From: an uncultured Clostridium sp.
GTDB taxonomy: Bacteria; Bacillota; Clostridia; Christensenellales; CAG-138
Assembly: GCA_900542285.1 (NCBI GenBank)
Contig: UQNF01000014.1
Span: 1 to 37,974, forward strand
Reading direction: 5' to 3'
DNA length: 37,974 nucleotides
The number at the start of each line of letters is the position of its first letter. Position 1 is the first letter of the stretch. This document shows, piece after piece, positions 1 to 8,000 of this stretch. Both the position numbers and the translations under genes were made by a program. The notes under the pieces are model-generated. The model did no database searches. It was not told the DNA's origin and saw nothing but the letters and a program-made list of their open reading frames with translations.

Positions 1-330
1 ACCGTGTCTCAGTTCCAGTGTGGCCGATCAGCCTCTCAGCTCGGCTACCCATCGTTGGCTTGGTGGGCCGTTACCCCTCCAACTACCTAATGGGACGCGA
101 ACCCCTCTCAAAGCGATATCTCTTTGACCCCTTCATCATGCGGTGTTGTGGTCTTATGCGGTATTAGCAATCGTTTCCGATTGTTATCCCCCTCTTTGAG
201 TCAGGTTATTCACGCGTTACTCACCCGTTCGCCACTAAGACAGAAACCGAAGTCTCTGCCTCCGTTCGACTTGCATGTATTAAGCACGCCGCCAGCGTTC
301 GTCCTGAGCCAGGATCAAACTCTTGAGTTA
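1..330 (-). rRNA. rrs: 16S ribosomal RNA, 5' portion (partial)
   Basis: The reverse complement carries the universal 27F site AGAGTTTGATCCTGGCTCAG (starting at 323) and reads on through the conserved V1-V2 region to the ACTGAGACACGGT element at the window edge. About the first 326 nt of the gene are present; the rest lies left of the window. The mature 5' end near 330 is placed by counting seven bases upstream of AGAGTTTG, as in E. coli. The sequence is of Clostridia type, but the fragment is too short for a finer placement by eye. Confidence 0.97.
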
Positions 331-538
331 AAATCCTGATGAGCATTTATGCTCGCTCATTTACTATTTCGTTCGGCAGGTCTCCCTGCCCGGGACAACT
401 TCCGTCGTCCCTGCGTCTACCATTATCCGGTAGACCGCCGGTCGTCTCAAAATTACTTCTTCACGTTTTGTTCTGTTTCACTATACGGTTTTCAAGGTAC
501 CATGCTGTCCGTTTCGCTTTTCGCTTCCCTGCGACAGC
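331..538 (-). other. rRNA operon leader (pre-16S)
   Basis: This is the transcribed leader between the rRNA promoter and mature 16S. It holds several short hairpins: GGCAGG/CCTGCC (375-390), GGGAC/GTCCC (392-411) and CTACC/GGTAG (417-433). It also holds the ACCTTGAAAACCGTATAG element near 484-501 that is typical of Firmicutes rRNA spacers and leaders. These are presumably processing and antitermination signals. Plus-strand open frames across this stretch are spurious. Confidence 0.7.
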
Positions 539-544
539 TCCGCT

Positions 545-573
545 ATTATATCACCCCTCTTCCCCTTTGTCAA
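545..573 (-). promoter_or_regulatory. rRNA operon promoter, perfect sigma-A consensus
   Basis: TTGACA (573-568) and TATAAT (550-545) are separated by exactly 17 bp on the minus strand, an ideal sigma-A promoter. The predicted start is near 538. The upstream side is A/T-rich and could act as an UP element. Confidence 0.93.
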
Positions 574-760
574 CACTTTTTTCGCTCCCTCGACTCTCTC
601 GATTATTTTCCATTTTTTCCTTTGTTTCATTCACTTTTTTGTACTTTTCGCTTCATTCTTCAAATAAATATATTAATAATTTCTTTTAATTTCACACTTT
701 CTTGCATTGCCTTTGCGCGGGCATTTCTATTAATCATGGTTCGGCTCTTAATAAAATAAG
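574..760. other. A/T-rich intergenic region
   Basis: This is the non-coding spacer between the divergent rRNA promoter and the promoter of the PII-like gene. It is A/T-rich, especially 600-700. I see no gene, terminator or repeat in it. Confidence 0.6.
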
Positions 761-789
761 TTGCAATCTACTCCTTACAGTGATATAAT
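761..789 (+). promoter_or_regulatory. Promoter of the PII-like gene
   Basis: TTGCAA (761-766), a 17-bp spacer, then TATAAT (784-789). The start codon at 826 is preceded by the SD AAAGGAGA. Confidence 0.8.
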
Positions 790-825
790 TTTATTTAATA
801 CTGAATATTAGAAAGGAGAATCGTC

Positions 826-1161
826 ATGCAGCTGCTTGTAATAACCATAGATAACTGCGATGAATTTCTTGCGACCCTCGAGGGCCTTAAGGCTCACGGC
901 ATGAACGGTATCGTGTTTCAATCCACCAGCCTTAAGAACGCACTGCTGAACAGCAATGTCGATGCCGCTCCTATCTTCGGCAGCATCAGCAAAGTGATCA
1001 GCCATGATTTCGAATCCAGTCATACCGCTTTCCTGGTCCTTACCGAGGAGCAGACGCTTCATGCGAAGCGCGTTATACGCCGCAACACGAAGGGCCTTGG
1101 CAAGAAAGGCTTCATGTTCACCGTGCCGCTATCCTCATATGAAGGAATAGAGGAATACTGA
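826..1161 (+). CDS. PII-like small signalling protein
   Basis: This 111-aa soluble protein has the size and layout of a PII-like (GlnB-fold) subunit. It has an N-terminal hydrophobic strand (LLVITI), a Gly-turn then VFQST, a conserved-looking PIFGS segment near residues 48-52, a strand with AFLVLTEE, and a C-terminal strand FMFTVPLSSYEG. The PIFGS and VPL patterns resemble, from memory, a Clostridia family of PII-related proteins. It is not classical GlnB: I see no T-loop uridylylation Tyr context. The downstream neighbour is a cation:proton antiporter, so the inferred role is a nucleotide- or ion-responsive regulator of that transporter. An intrinsic terminator follows, so the two are not a simple operon. 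Confidence 0.7.
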   Translation: MQLLVITIDNCDEFLATLEGLKAHGMNGIVFQSTSLKNALLNSNVDAAPIFGSISKVISHDFESSHTAFLVLTEEQTLHAKRVIRRNTKGLGKKGFMFTVPLSSYEGIEEY

Positions 1162-1218
1162 TCGCCATTTCAAGCTGCTATTCTGCGGTCTGAATATTCT
1201 GCAATGTTTATTGCGCCG

Positions 1219-1244
1219 TCCTCCGGACGACCGGAGGATTTTTT
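1219..1244 (+). terminator. Intrinsic terminator after the PII-like gene
   Basis: An 8-bp stem TCCTCCGG/CCGGAGGA with an ACGA loop is followed by six T residues. It separates the PII-like gene from the antiporter, leaving the antiporter dependent on readthrough or on a weak promoter I could not identify. Confidence 0.88.
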
Positions 1245-1287
1245 GTGTGCATAATCATACTATACACTAAAACAAGAGGAAAAAACA

Positions 1288-2505
1288 ATGATCAATCTGC
1301 TTTATCTTGCGGTTGCCATGGCAGCCGGTCTTGCGCTGTCGCGGCTGATGAAGCTCGTGAATCTTCCGAACGTCACCGGCTATCTCATCGCAGGCATATT
1401 GGTTGGGCCTTATGTGCTCAATATCATTAATACCGAATCAATCAAGAGCCTGAAGATTATTACTTCGACCGCTTTAGGATTTATCGCATTTTCCATCGGC
1501 GGTGAATTCAAGCTTTCATACTTGAAGAAGCTCGGTAAATCCATCGTGGTCATCACCGTCGTCCAGGCACTTGTCACGGTTTTGCTTGTTGCCGGAGTGA
1601 TGCTTCTTATCCCTGGCGAAAAATCCGTTAAAGTACCTCGCGCTTTGCTTCTTGGTGCGATCTCCGCAGCTACCGCCCCTGCCGCAACCCTGCTGGTCGT
1701 CCGCCAATACAAAGCCCGCGGCCCTGTTACCGATACGCTTCTGCCCGTCACAGCATTCGATGACGCCATAGGTCTGATGATCTTTTCCGTCTGCTTTGCG
1801 CTCGCAAAGGTGTTTGCTGTCGGAAGCGCACTTACCGTTCAGGCTGTTCTTTTGGATCCCCTTCGTGAGATCGGGCTCTCCCTGTTGGTCGGCGGTGTCC
1901 TCGGCGCATTCATTGCACTGATGATGCGCTTCTTCAAATCCGACGCCAACAGACTCTGCCTTATACTTGCCGCCGTATTTGCGTGCGTTGCGCTCAGTGA
2001 GCTTTGGGGACTTTCAAGCCTTCTCACCTGTATGATGCTCGGCGCTGTGCTTGCAAACCTTCGTCGTGACGCCATTGCCTTTATGGCTCTTGCCGACGAT
2101 TGGACTCCCGGATTGTTTATGCTGTTCTTCGTGCTGTCGGGCGCTGAACTTGATTTTTCAATCCTTGCTACCGTTGGGCTTGCTGGTATCGTCTATATCC
2201 TGTCTCGTTCTGTCGGAAAGTACAGCGGAGCATTCCTCGGAGCGGCTATGTCTAAGGCCGACCATAATGTAAGGAAATATCTCGGTATCACGCTGCTTCC
2301 CCAGGCCGGTGTAGCAATCGGTATGGCGCAGATGGTTGCAGCAAGCGAGGATCTTGCCGGCATAGCTCCCCAGGTCGTGACCGTTGCGCTGTTCGCCACC
2401 CTCGTGTATGAGCTTGTCGGCCCTGTGCTCACCAAGATCGCTCTCACGAAGGCCGGAGAGATCGAAAGGAAGCCCAAGCATGCGAATTCCGCTTCGGCGG
2501 CATAA
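1288..2505 (+). CDS. Cation:proton antiporter, CPA2 (KefB-like) family
   Basis: This 405-aa integral membrane protein is predicted to exchange Na+ or K+ for H+ across the cytoplasmic membrane. Its N-terminus has the CPA2 pattern: a first helix, then LPNVTGYLIAGILVGP, then AFSIGGEF. Later come TAPAATLLVVRQYKARGPVTDTLL (residues ~132-155) followed by AFDDAIG, the acidic ion-binding helix. The length covers only the 10-13-helix Na_H_Exchanger domain. There is no C-terminal RCK/TrkA_N domain like that of KefB/KefC, so gating would need a separate subunit; the upstream PII-like protein is a candidate. ATG 1288 has the SD AGAGGA at 1275-1280. The ion is not deducible. Confidence 0.9.
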   Translation: MINLLYLAVAMAAGLALSRLMKLVNLPNVTGYLIAGILVGPYVLNIINTESIKSLKIITSTALGFIAFSIGGEFKLSYLKKLGKSIVVITVVQALVTVLLVAGVMLLIPGEKSVKVPRALLLGAISAATAPAATLLVVRQYKARGPVTDTLLPVTAFDDAIGLMIFSVCFALAKVFAVGSALTVQAVLLDPLREIGLSLLVGGVLGAFIALMMRFFKSDANRLCLILAAVFACVALSELWGLSSLLTCMMLGAVLANLRRDAIAFMALADDWTPGLFMLFFVLSGAELDFSILATVGLAGIVYILSRSVGKYSGAFLGAAMSKADHNVRKYLGITLLPQAGVAIGMAQMVAASEDLAGIAPQVVTVALFATLVYELVGPVLTKIALTKAGEIERKPKHANSASAA

Positions 2506-2519
2506 AGCTGTTCATGTAT

Positions 2520-2545
2520 AGCACCCCCATTCGGGGTGCTTTTTT
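2520..2545 (+). terminator. Intrinsic terminator after the CPA2 antiporter
   Basis: The stem AGCACCCC/GGGGTGCT has a 5-nt loop and is followed by five or more T residues. Confidence 0.9.
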
Positions 2546-2589
2546 ATATTTACGATTTCTCGGTCAATTGAACGATAGAAACTGTCGAT

Positions 2590-2694
2590 TGTGGATAATT
2601 CTTGTCAAATCCCCCGCTTCAAAGTGGATAACTCCTGAAAACAGCGTTGTTATTAGCTTTTTACTGTGGATAACTATGTGGATAACGTGGATAA
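2590..2694 (-). promoter_or_regulatory. Cluster of five DnaA boxes
   Basis: Five head-to-tail copies of the DnaA box TTATCCACA (read on minus) lie in 105 bp. Three are exact: 2590-2598, 2665-2673 and 2677-2685. Two have one mismatch at the last base: 2623-2631 (TTATCCACT) and 2686-2694 (TTATCCACG). The last two abut directly. The cluster sits in the convergent spacer between two terminators, so it is unlikely to be a promoter element. Possible roles are DnaA titration, a DnaA-reactivating or datA-like site, or a replication-initiation control cluster of the kind known in B. subtilis. No dnaA or dnaN is nearby. Confidence 0.75.
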
Positions 2695-2744
2695 GTACAT
2701 TATACCGACCTGTCGGCAGTTATATGAGTTTTCAGTTAAAATAT

Positions 2745-2773
2745 AAAATGGGGCTGAATATCAGCCCCATTTT
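2745..2773 (-). terminator. Bidirectional terminator after tsaD
   Basis: A perfect 13-bp inverted repeat with arms 2745-2757 and 2761-2773 has a 3-nt loop and A/T ends, so it has a T tract on both strands. It ends the tsaD operon on minus. Confidence 0.88.
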
Positions 2774-2782
2774 TCCATTTTG

Positions 2783-3859
2783 TTATTCAGCAAGAAAGCT
2801 CATCGCGCTCGGATTCAGCGAAAGATCATCGCGATAGCCCCTGACCAGCCTGAAGTGTGCCTGACTTCCTATCATAGCAGCGTTGTCGGTGCAGTACTTC
2901 ATATCCGGGCGGCAGAAACGTATTCCGCTCCTGTCGCAGGCTGTATTGAGCGCCTCGCGAAGCGCAGTGTTTGCACTGACTCCCCCAGCAAGCGCAAGAG
3001 TCGAGCAGCCGAACTGTTTAGCGGCACGCACGGACTTCTTAGTGAGCGTATCGACCACCGAACGCTGAAAGGAGGCTGCTATATCCGCAGGGTTCACGCT
3101 CTCGCCCTTCTGTTCCGCATTATGCAGAATGTTGACCACTGCGGTTTTTATGCCCGAAAAGCTGAAATCAAAGCTGTCGCCCTCGTTGAATGGCGCATGG
3201 AACGCATAGGCGTATGGATCTCCGTCACGCGCCAGCCTTTCAACCTCCGGCCCTCCGGGATAACATAGACCTAATGCGCGCGCGACCTTATCAAATGCTT
3301 CGCCTGCCGCATCATCGCGCGTCCTTCCGATCAGTTCGAAACGGTCATAGGCGGTGACCTTGACAATATGGCTGTGTCCTCCGGAAGCGACGATGCACAT
3401 GAACGGAGGTTCTAAATCGGGATAGGTCAGATAGTTTGCGGCTATATGCCCTTCTATATGATTTGTTCCTATAAAGGGCAGACTCTTTTCCAACGCAAGC
3501 GCCTTGGCAAAGCTTACTCCTACGAGCAGCGCGCCGATGAGTCCCGGAGATGATGTTGCCGCAACTGCGCCGATATCGGACATATCCATGCCCGCCCTGT
3601 CAAGCGCTTCACGCACCACAGAGGTTATTCGTTCGGTATGGCTTCTTGAGGCAAGCTCCGGTACGACTCCGCCATAGAGCCGATGGATAGGAATCTGAGT
3701 GTGAACTGCCATGGACAAGACTTCGCGTCCTCCCCTCAGGACAGCTGCTGCCGTCTCATCGCAGGAAGATTCTATTGCCAGCAGAGGCAGCGGTGCCCCC
3801 GATATGTCCGCTTCAAGATACCTTTCGTAGTTATGCTGCGATCTTTCAAAATACTTCAT
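2783..3859 (-). CDS. tsaD: tRNA N6-adenosine threonylcarbamoyltransferase TsaD
   Basis: TsaD transfers the threonylcarbamoyl group to A37 of ANN-decoding tRNAs, making t6A together with TsaB, TsaE and TsaC. The 358-aa protein shows the ASKHA-fold signatures: AIESSCDETAAAV (residues 28-40), YGGVVPELASRSH (62-74), the metal-binding HIEGH (His134 and His138), ASGGHSHIV, and a C-terminal CTDNAAMIG with the metal-binding Asp. It has about 27 residues before AIESS, longer than usual, but there is no internal Met, so ATG 3859 is kept. That ATG overlaps the TGA of the upstream membrane-protein gene (ATGA), implying translational coupling. tsaB and tsaE are not in the window. Confidence 0.97.
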   Translation of the reverse strand: MKYFERSQHNYERYLEADISGAPLPLLAIESSCDETAAAVLRGGREVLSMAVHTQIPIHRLYGGVVPELASRSHTERITSVVREALDRAGMDMSDIGAVAATSSPGLIGALLVGVSFAKALALEKSLPFIGTNHIEGHIAANYLTYPDLEPPFMCIVASGGHSHIVKVTAYDRFELIGRTRDDAAGEAFDKVARALGLCYPGGPEVERLARDGDPYAYAFHAPFNEGDSFDFSFSGIKTAVVNILHNAEQKGESVNPADIAASFQRSVVDTLTKKSVRAAKQFGCSTLALAGGVSANTALREALNTACDRSGIRFCRPDMKYCTDNAAMIGSQAHFRLVRGYRDDLSLNPSAMSFLAE

Positions 3860-4593
3860 TTGTAATTAACTTTCTTATCTTTACTGCATACACAGAGATA
3901 CACTATGGCTGCTGCCGCAGCAATCAGACATATCCCAAAGGCTATTGCGCAGATGCGCATGCACATATCCAAGAATAACCGCTCCGGACATATCCGAGTC
4001 ATCCTGCTTACATCAGGGTCGAACGTTGAACCCTCTATATTGAGAAATACCGCATGGAACACATACCAGAAGGACCGAAAATCGACGAGTGCCCATGCAG
4101 CAAGAAGGACAAAGAATCCTGTAACGGCGGCAAAGCAGATGAGGTATGTTTTGGATAGATGCCTAAAGCGGTCATGCTTTTCCACTATCAAGAACACTGC
4201 AATGCCGATAATGGCGACGCTGATGCAGCAAGCCCTTGCCCACATTACGCCCGTGTAGAGATTCCTGACATCATAGAGATGAGCTACTTCCGTCTCGTTG
4301 TACATATCGACCTCTTCGCCAAAGCAGTTCACCTTAACGCTCATCGAGTCGGACTTTGACGTAACAAAATCGACCATGGTCATGAACGCAAGCGTCATGT
4401 CCTCATTGCTCATGCCGGTATAGTCGTTGATATCAAGCCGTTCATACTCCTTCATGAGCCAACCGCTGTCCTTCGCGCAGTATTCTATCGAGGTAATGAC
4501 CGCAGCTAATATGAGCAGCACCAAGCCAATGGCGAGCAGCACCCTGACAAAGCCATTGCTCTTTCCGGTCATTTGTTCCATCATCTGCCGCAA
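3856..4593 (-). CDS. DUF1461 (TIGR01906-type) integral membrane protein
   Basis: This 245-aa protein has about four hydrophobic helices: residues ~17-37, ~120-137, ~148-168 and ~212-235. The segment FHAVFLNIEGSTFDPDVSRM followed by ICPERLF matches the signature of the DUF1461 family (FHxxFF-N...W-DP...FPE). No biochemical function is known for the family. It overlaps the upstream Dabb gene by 13 nt and tsaD by 4 nt, so all three are read from one transcript. It is probably a housekeeping membrane protein of Firmicutes, and nothing links it mechanistically to t6A. Confidence 0.82.
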   Translation of the reverse strand: MRQMMEQMTGKSNGFVRVLLAIGLVLLILAAVITSIEYCAKDSGWLMKEYERLDINDYTGMSNEDMTLAFMTMVDFVTSKSDSMSVKVNCFGEEVDMYNETEVAHLYDVRNLYTGVMWARACCISVAIIGIAVFLIVEKHDRFRHLSKTYLICFAAVTGFFVLLAAWALVDFRSFWYVFHAVFLNIEGSTFDPDVSRMTRICPERLFLDMCMRICAIAFGICLIAAAAAIVYLCVCSKDKKVNYK

Positions 4594-4913
4594 GGATCCG
4601 GGTCATTGACCATAAAATCAACGGTTGCCCTATCGGTAATGACTTTATGGATAAAGCTTTTCATTTCAACATGAGCGGGATGTACCTGATATGCCTGCAT
4701 TGCGTCCATGCTGTCAAAGCAGCAGGTCAGCATCAAATCATAGCTTCCCGATGAATGCAAAATATCGGGATGCAGCTCAATATGCTTAAGCTCCGGAACA
4801 ACACCCATGAGTGCTGACAGTCCGCTGATAACCTTTTCTATATTTTCCTCACGGGAGCAGCCTTCGGCTTCCTCCTTAAATTTCCACATGACAATATGCT
4901 TCAGAGTTTGCAT
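4581..4913 (-). CDS. Dabb (stress-responsive A/B barrel) domain protein
   Basis: This 110-aa protein begins LKHIVMWKFKEEA, the typical first strand of Dabb domains. It continues with a helix, an LKHIELHPDI strand, an SYDLMLTCCFDSMDAM segment and the YQVHPAHVEMKSFI region (the usual Y-x-x-HP-x-H motif). Dabb proteins are dimeric ferredoxin-like barrels of mostly unknown role; some are monooxygenase- or cyclase-like. It is the first gene of the three-gene unit ending in tsaD, with SD AAAGGA and its own promoter. Confidence 0.9.
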   Translation of the reverse strand: MQTLKHIVMWKFKEEAEGCSREENIEKVISGLSALMGVVPELKHIELHPDILHSSGSYDLMLTCCFDSMDAMQAYQVHPAHVEMKSFIHKVITDRATVDFMVNDPDPCGR

Positions 4914-4955
4914 AGTTTTCCTTTCGTGCCGAAACGGCCAAATCTCTTCTTGTAC

Positions 4956-4984
4956 ATTATAGCATGGTGACCTCCTGAATGCAA
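4956..4984 (-). promoter_or_regulatory. Promoter of the Dabb-DUF1461-tsaD unit
   Basis: TTGCAT (4984-4979), a 17-bp spacer, then TATAAT (4961-4956) on minus, about 45 bp upstream of the Dabb start. Confidence 0.8.
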
Positions 4985-5032
4985 TGTGGAATGCCTGTCT
5001 TATCGTGTTGAAAACTGCCGAAAGAACACGAA

Positions 5033-5058
5033 AGCGGCCGTCCGTACGGACGGCCGCT
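5033..5058 (-). terminator. Probable terminator after the subtilase gene
   Basis: A perfect 26-bp inverted repeat (AGCGGCCGTCC, GTAC loop, GGACGGCCGCT) lies 22 bp beyond the stop codon. The following T run on minus is short (TTTCG), so termination may be partial. Confidence 0.7.
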
Positions 5059-5079
5059 AAGGTAGATATAGTTGATCAA

Positions 5080-8000
5080 TTAGTCAACAACGATGCCGTT
5101 CTCAGAGGAAAGAGCCTTGGGAGCGTAGTTGTTGATCTGCATATCAACAGCGAACATGCCGGTTGCCTGCATGCCGGGGTTCTGGAGGATGAGGCCGATG
5201 CTTTCATATGCGCCGGTGGTTACATCGAACCTGATAAGATCCTTTGCACCGGATGCTGCCTCGATGCTGCCCCAGTAGAAGGTGTGGCCGATCATGCAGC
5301 CGGACTGGCTGTAGAAGCTGCCGGTTGCAAGATTTACGGGAGCCTTGCCGGTCTCAGCGAGTTCGTTGATAGCACCGTCACCATAGATATCGCAGCTGCA
5401 GAGAACGCCGTATGCATCAACATAATACAGGATGCCATTCTCATCGAAGTCCATACCCATAACGCCGTTGCCGATGGAGCCAACGCTGGTCTCCTCGCCG
5501 GTGGTGACATCGATCATGTACAGCTCGGTTGCGCCGGAAACTCCGAAGAGGATACCATTGGCATTATCGTATGCCATCTCGTTGTAAGCGTTGGTCAGGG
5601 TTGCGATTGTGGTCTTGTTTGCAAGGCCCGCTTCGGTCATATCATAGCGATAGAGAGTGGACACATCTCCGGAGGCGACTGCATAGCAGATACCGTTTTC
5701 ACGGTCATAACCTGCTGCAGCGATGCCGGTGGTGGTGAAGGGTTCAACCTCGCCATCGTACAGGTCGGTGGGATCCTCGGACCTGAACATGGTCCACTGC
5801 TTGGTGCTGAGGTTCATGCCGTATGCGAAGATGCAGCAATCCTCATAGCTGCCAACGGGAACGGGATTGGGGTCGACGCCCTGCTGGAGAACGAGCTGAG
5901 TGCCGTTCCAGAGGTATACGTTTACGTTGCCTGCATAGTCGCCAACGAGAACGAAGTTGTTGGTGCTGCCGCTCATGTTGAAGTGGCTGGTGACACCGCG
6001 CTCGGTCTCGAATACGCCGGTCTCGGAAACGAGGTTGCCGAGCTGACCGTCGTTGTTGGTGTAAACTGCTACATATGCAACATAGTGCTCATCGGTTACA
6101 TCGATGCTGAAGGTGTTGCCGCTTGCGGAGAAGTTGGATACAACGGGAGCGGTAAGGTCAATGTGGAGGGGAATATCCCAAACATTGTTCTTGGAAAGCT
6201 CGGGGCTGAATGCGTTCTCGGTCCTGCGGCCATCGTTATCGAGGTTAGCCTGGATGCGGACGATCAGGTCGTCACGGTTGTACTGCTGGAAGTTGTAGTT
6301 GCCGGGCATCTGGCCGTAGTTGACGCCAAGCTGGTCGCGCAGGTTGGTGTCGAAGAAGCCCTTGGTGCAGACGCCAAGAGAAGCGATGGTGCCAAGCTGA
6401 TTGCCGTTCGTGTCGAGTACGAGGTAGGATACGTCGGAGTTACGCAGCAGACCGCAGTACATGAGGTTGAACTTATCGAGGGTACCGTCGTTGTTGGGGG
6501 AGATCGCGTTACGATCTGCAAGGTAGTAGCTGAGATCCTCGGTGTCGATGAAGGGGTTGAAGCCGAGGGGCTGGATGACGTTGCCGCTCTTGTAGCCTGC
6601 GGTGTTGGGATAGTTGTTGCTGTTCATCTGGATATCTTCATAGTAGTAGCCGATATCGATGGTCTCAGCATAGTTCCAATCGCCGTAGAAGCCAAGGAAG
6701 GGAACGGTGAGGCTTACGCCTTCTTCAGCAACGGTCCTGGTGCCGAAGCCGAGAGCAACGCGAGCAACGAGGGTTGCATCCTGAATGTTAACATTGCCGT
6801 CGCCGTTCATATCAACATTAGCGTTGAGGGTAACGAGACCCAGAGCTGCACGAGCAACGAGGGTTGCGTCAGCAATATCAACCTTGCCGTCGCCGTTAGC
6901 GTCGCCGAGCAGTCCGTTTGCGGGGAGGAGCTCGATGAAGCCTTCAACGTTGGTACCGGAGGTGTAGTAGGTGTCCATGTAATCCTTTGCCTCATCGGTG
7001 AGGGAGAGGGTTACGGTTACTTCGGTCTCGCCGCCGGCGGGAACGACAACGATGTTGGGCATATTGGCGGTTGCCATGCCATCCTTATAAAGGTCATAGC
7101 CCTTATCGGTGTTTACGATAATGGGATATTCACCTGCTTCATCCATGTAACCGAGCAGAGCCAGGTCATTGATGAGGAGGGAGGGCCTTACGGTGTACTT
7201 GAGCTCTTCGGAGCCGAAGTTATGTACGGTGAAGGTGAGGGTGTAAACGCCGGTCTTTTCGGGATCGTCGCCGATCTCAAGCTTCGGACGAGCACAACCT
7301 TCAACGGTGATGTAAGCCTTGGTCTGAACAGCCTTTTCAAGGTTCATTTCGCCTGCGCCCTGGTCACGAACGAGTGCGTAATCGCCTGCACTGTCAAAGA
7401 CGGGGGTTGCGGTGCACATGAGGATGGTGTCGACCATGACCTTCTGCTCGCGTGCGCTGAGGTTGGGGAACATTTCAGCAACATACTCGGTCACGATAGC
7501 CATACCGCCTGCGATATGGGGGGTAGCCATGGAGGTGCCGTCCCAAGCCTGGTAATCAGCGCCGGAGATAGCGGAGTCGGTTGCGGAGTAGATAGCGCCG
7601 CCGGGTGCGGTGATCTCGGGCTTCATGCCGAGGGTCGCAGTGCAGCCCCAGCTGGAGAAGTCGGAAGGCATATTGCCGCCTGCTGCATCATAGATGCCGT
7701 ATTCAGCGGAAATATAAACGAGATTCTCCTCTGCGTCCATGAAGTTCTGAGCGACCTCACGGGTGATTGCAATATGGGGGATCTGGCCTTCGTTGCCGTC
7801 ATGGATGAGGTTATTGTTGCCATCGAGGGTACCGAAGGGAACCATATTGAGGACTTCGCCCCAATTGTTGTTGTAGACGATACATGCGGCTGCGCCTGCA
7901 TCCTGTGCTGCGTAGCCCTTTTCAACGAAGGAGGTGGAGCCACGGCTTACGACCGCAACCTTGCCCTGAACGTCGATACCAACATAGTCGCTGGGCTCGC

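Noticed and set aside
124..759. Three overlapping plus-strand ORFs (71-136 aa) over the rRNA 5' end and leader
   Set aside because: They lie antisense to 16S rRNA and its leader, with low-complexity Ser/Phe/Leu products and no SD.
2505..2783. Chromosomal origin oriC at the DnaA-box cluster
   Set aside because: Not excluded, but not called: no dnaA/dnaN/rpmH, genes converge on it, and the rRNA and rplJL genes on both sides lie on the same strand. I report it only as a DnaA-box cluster.
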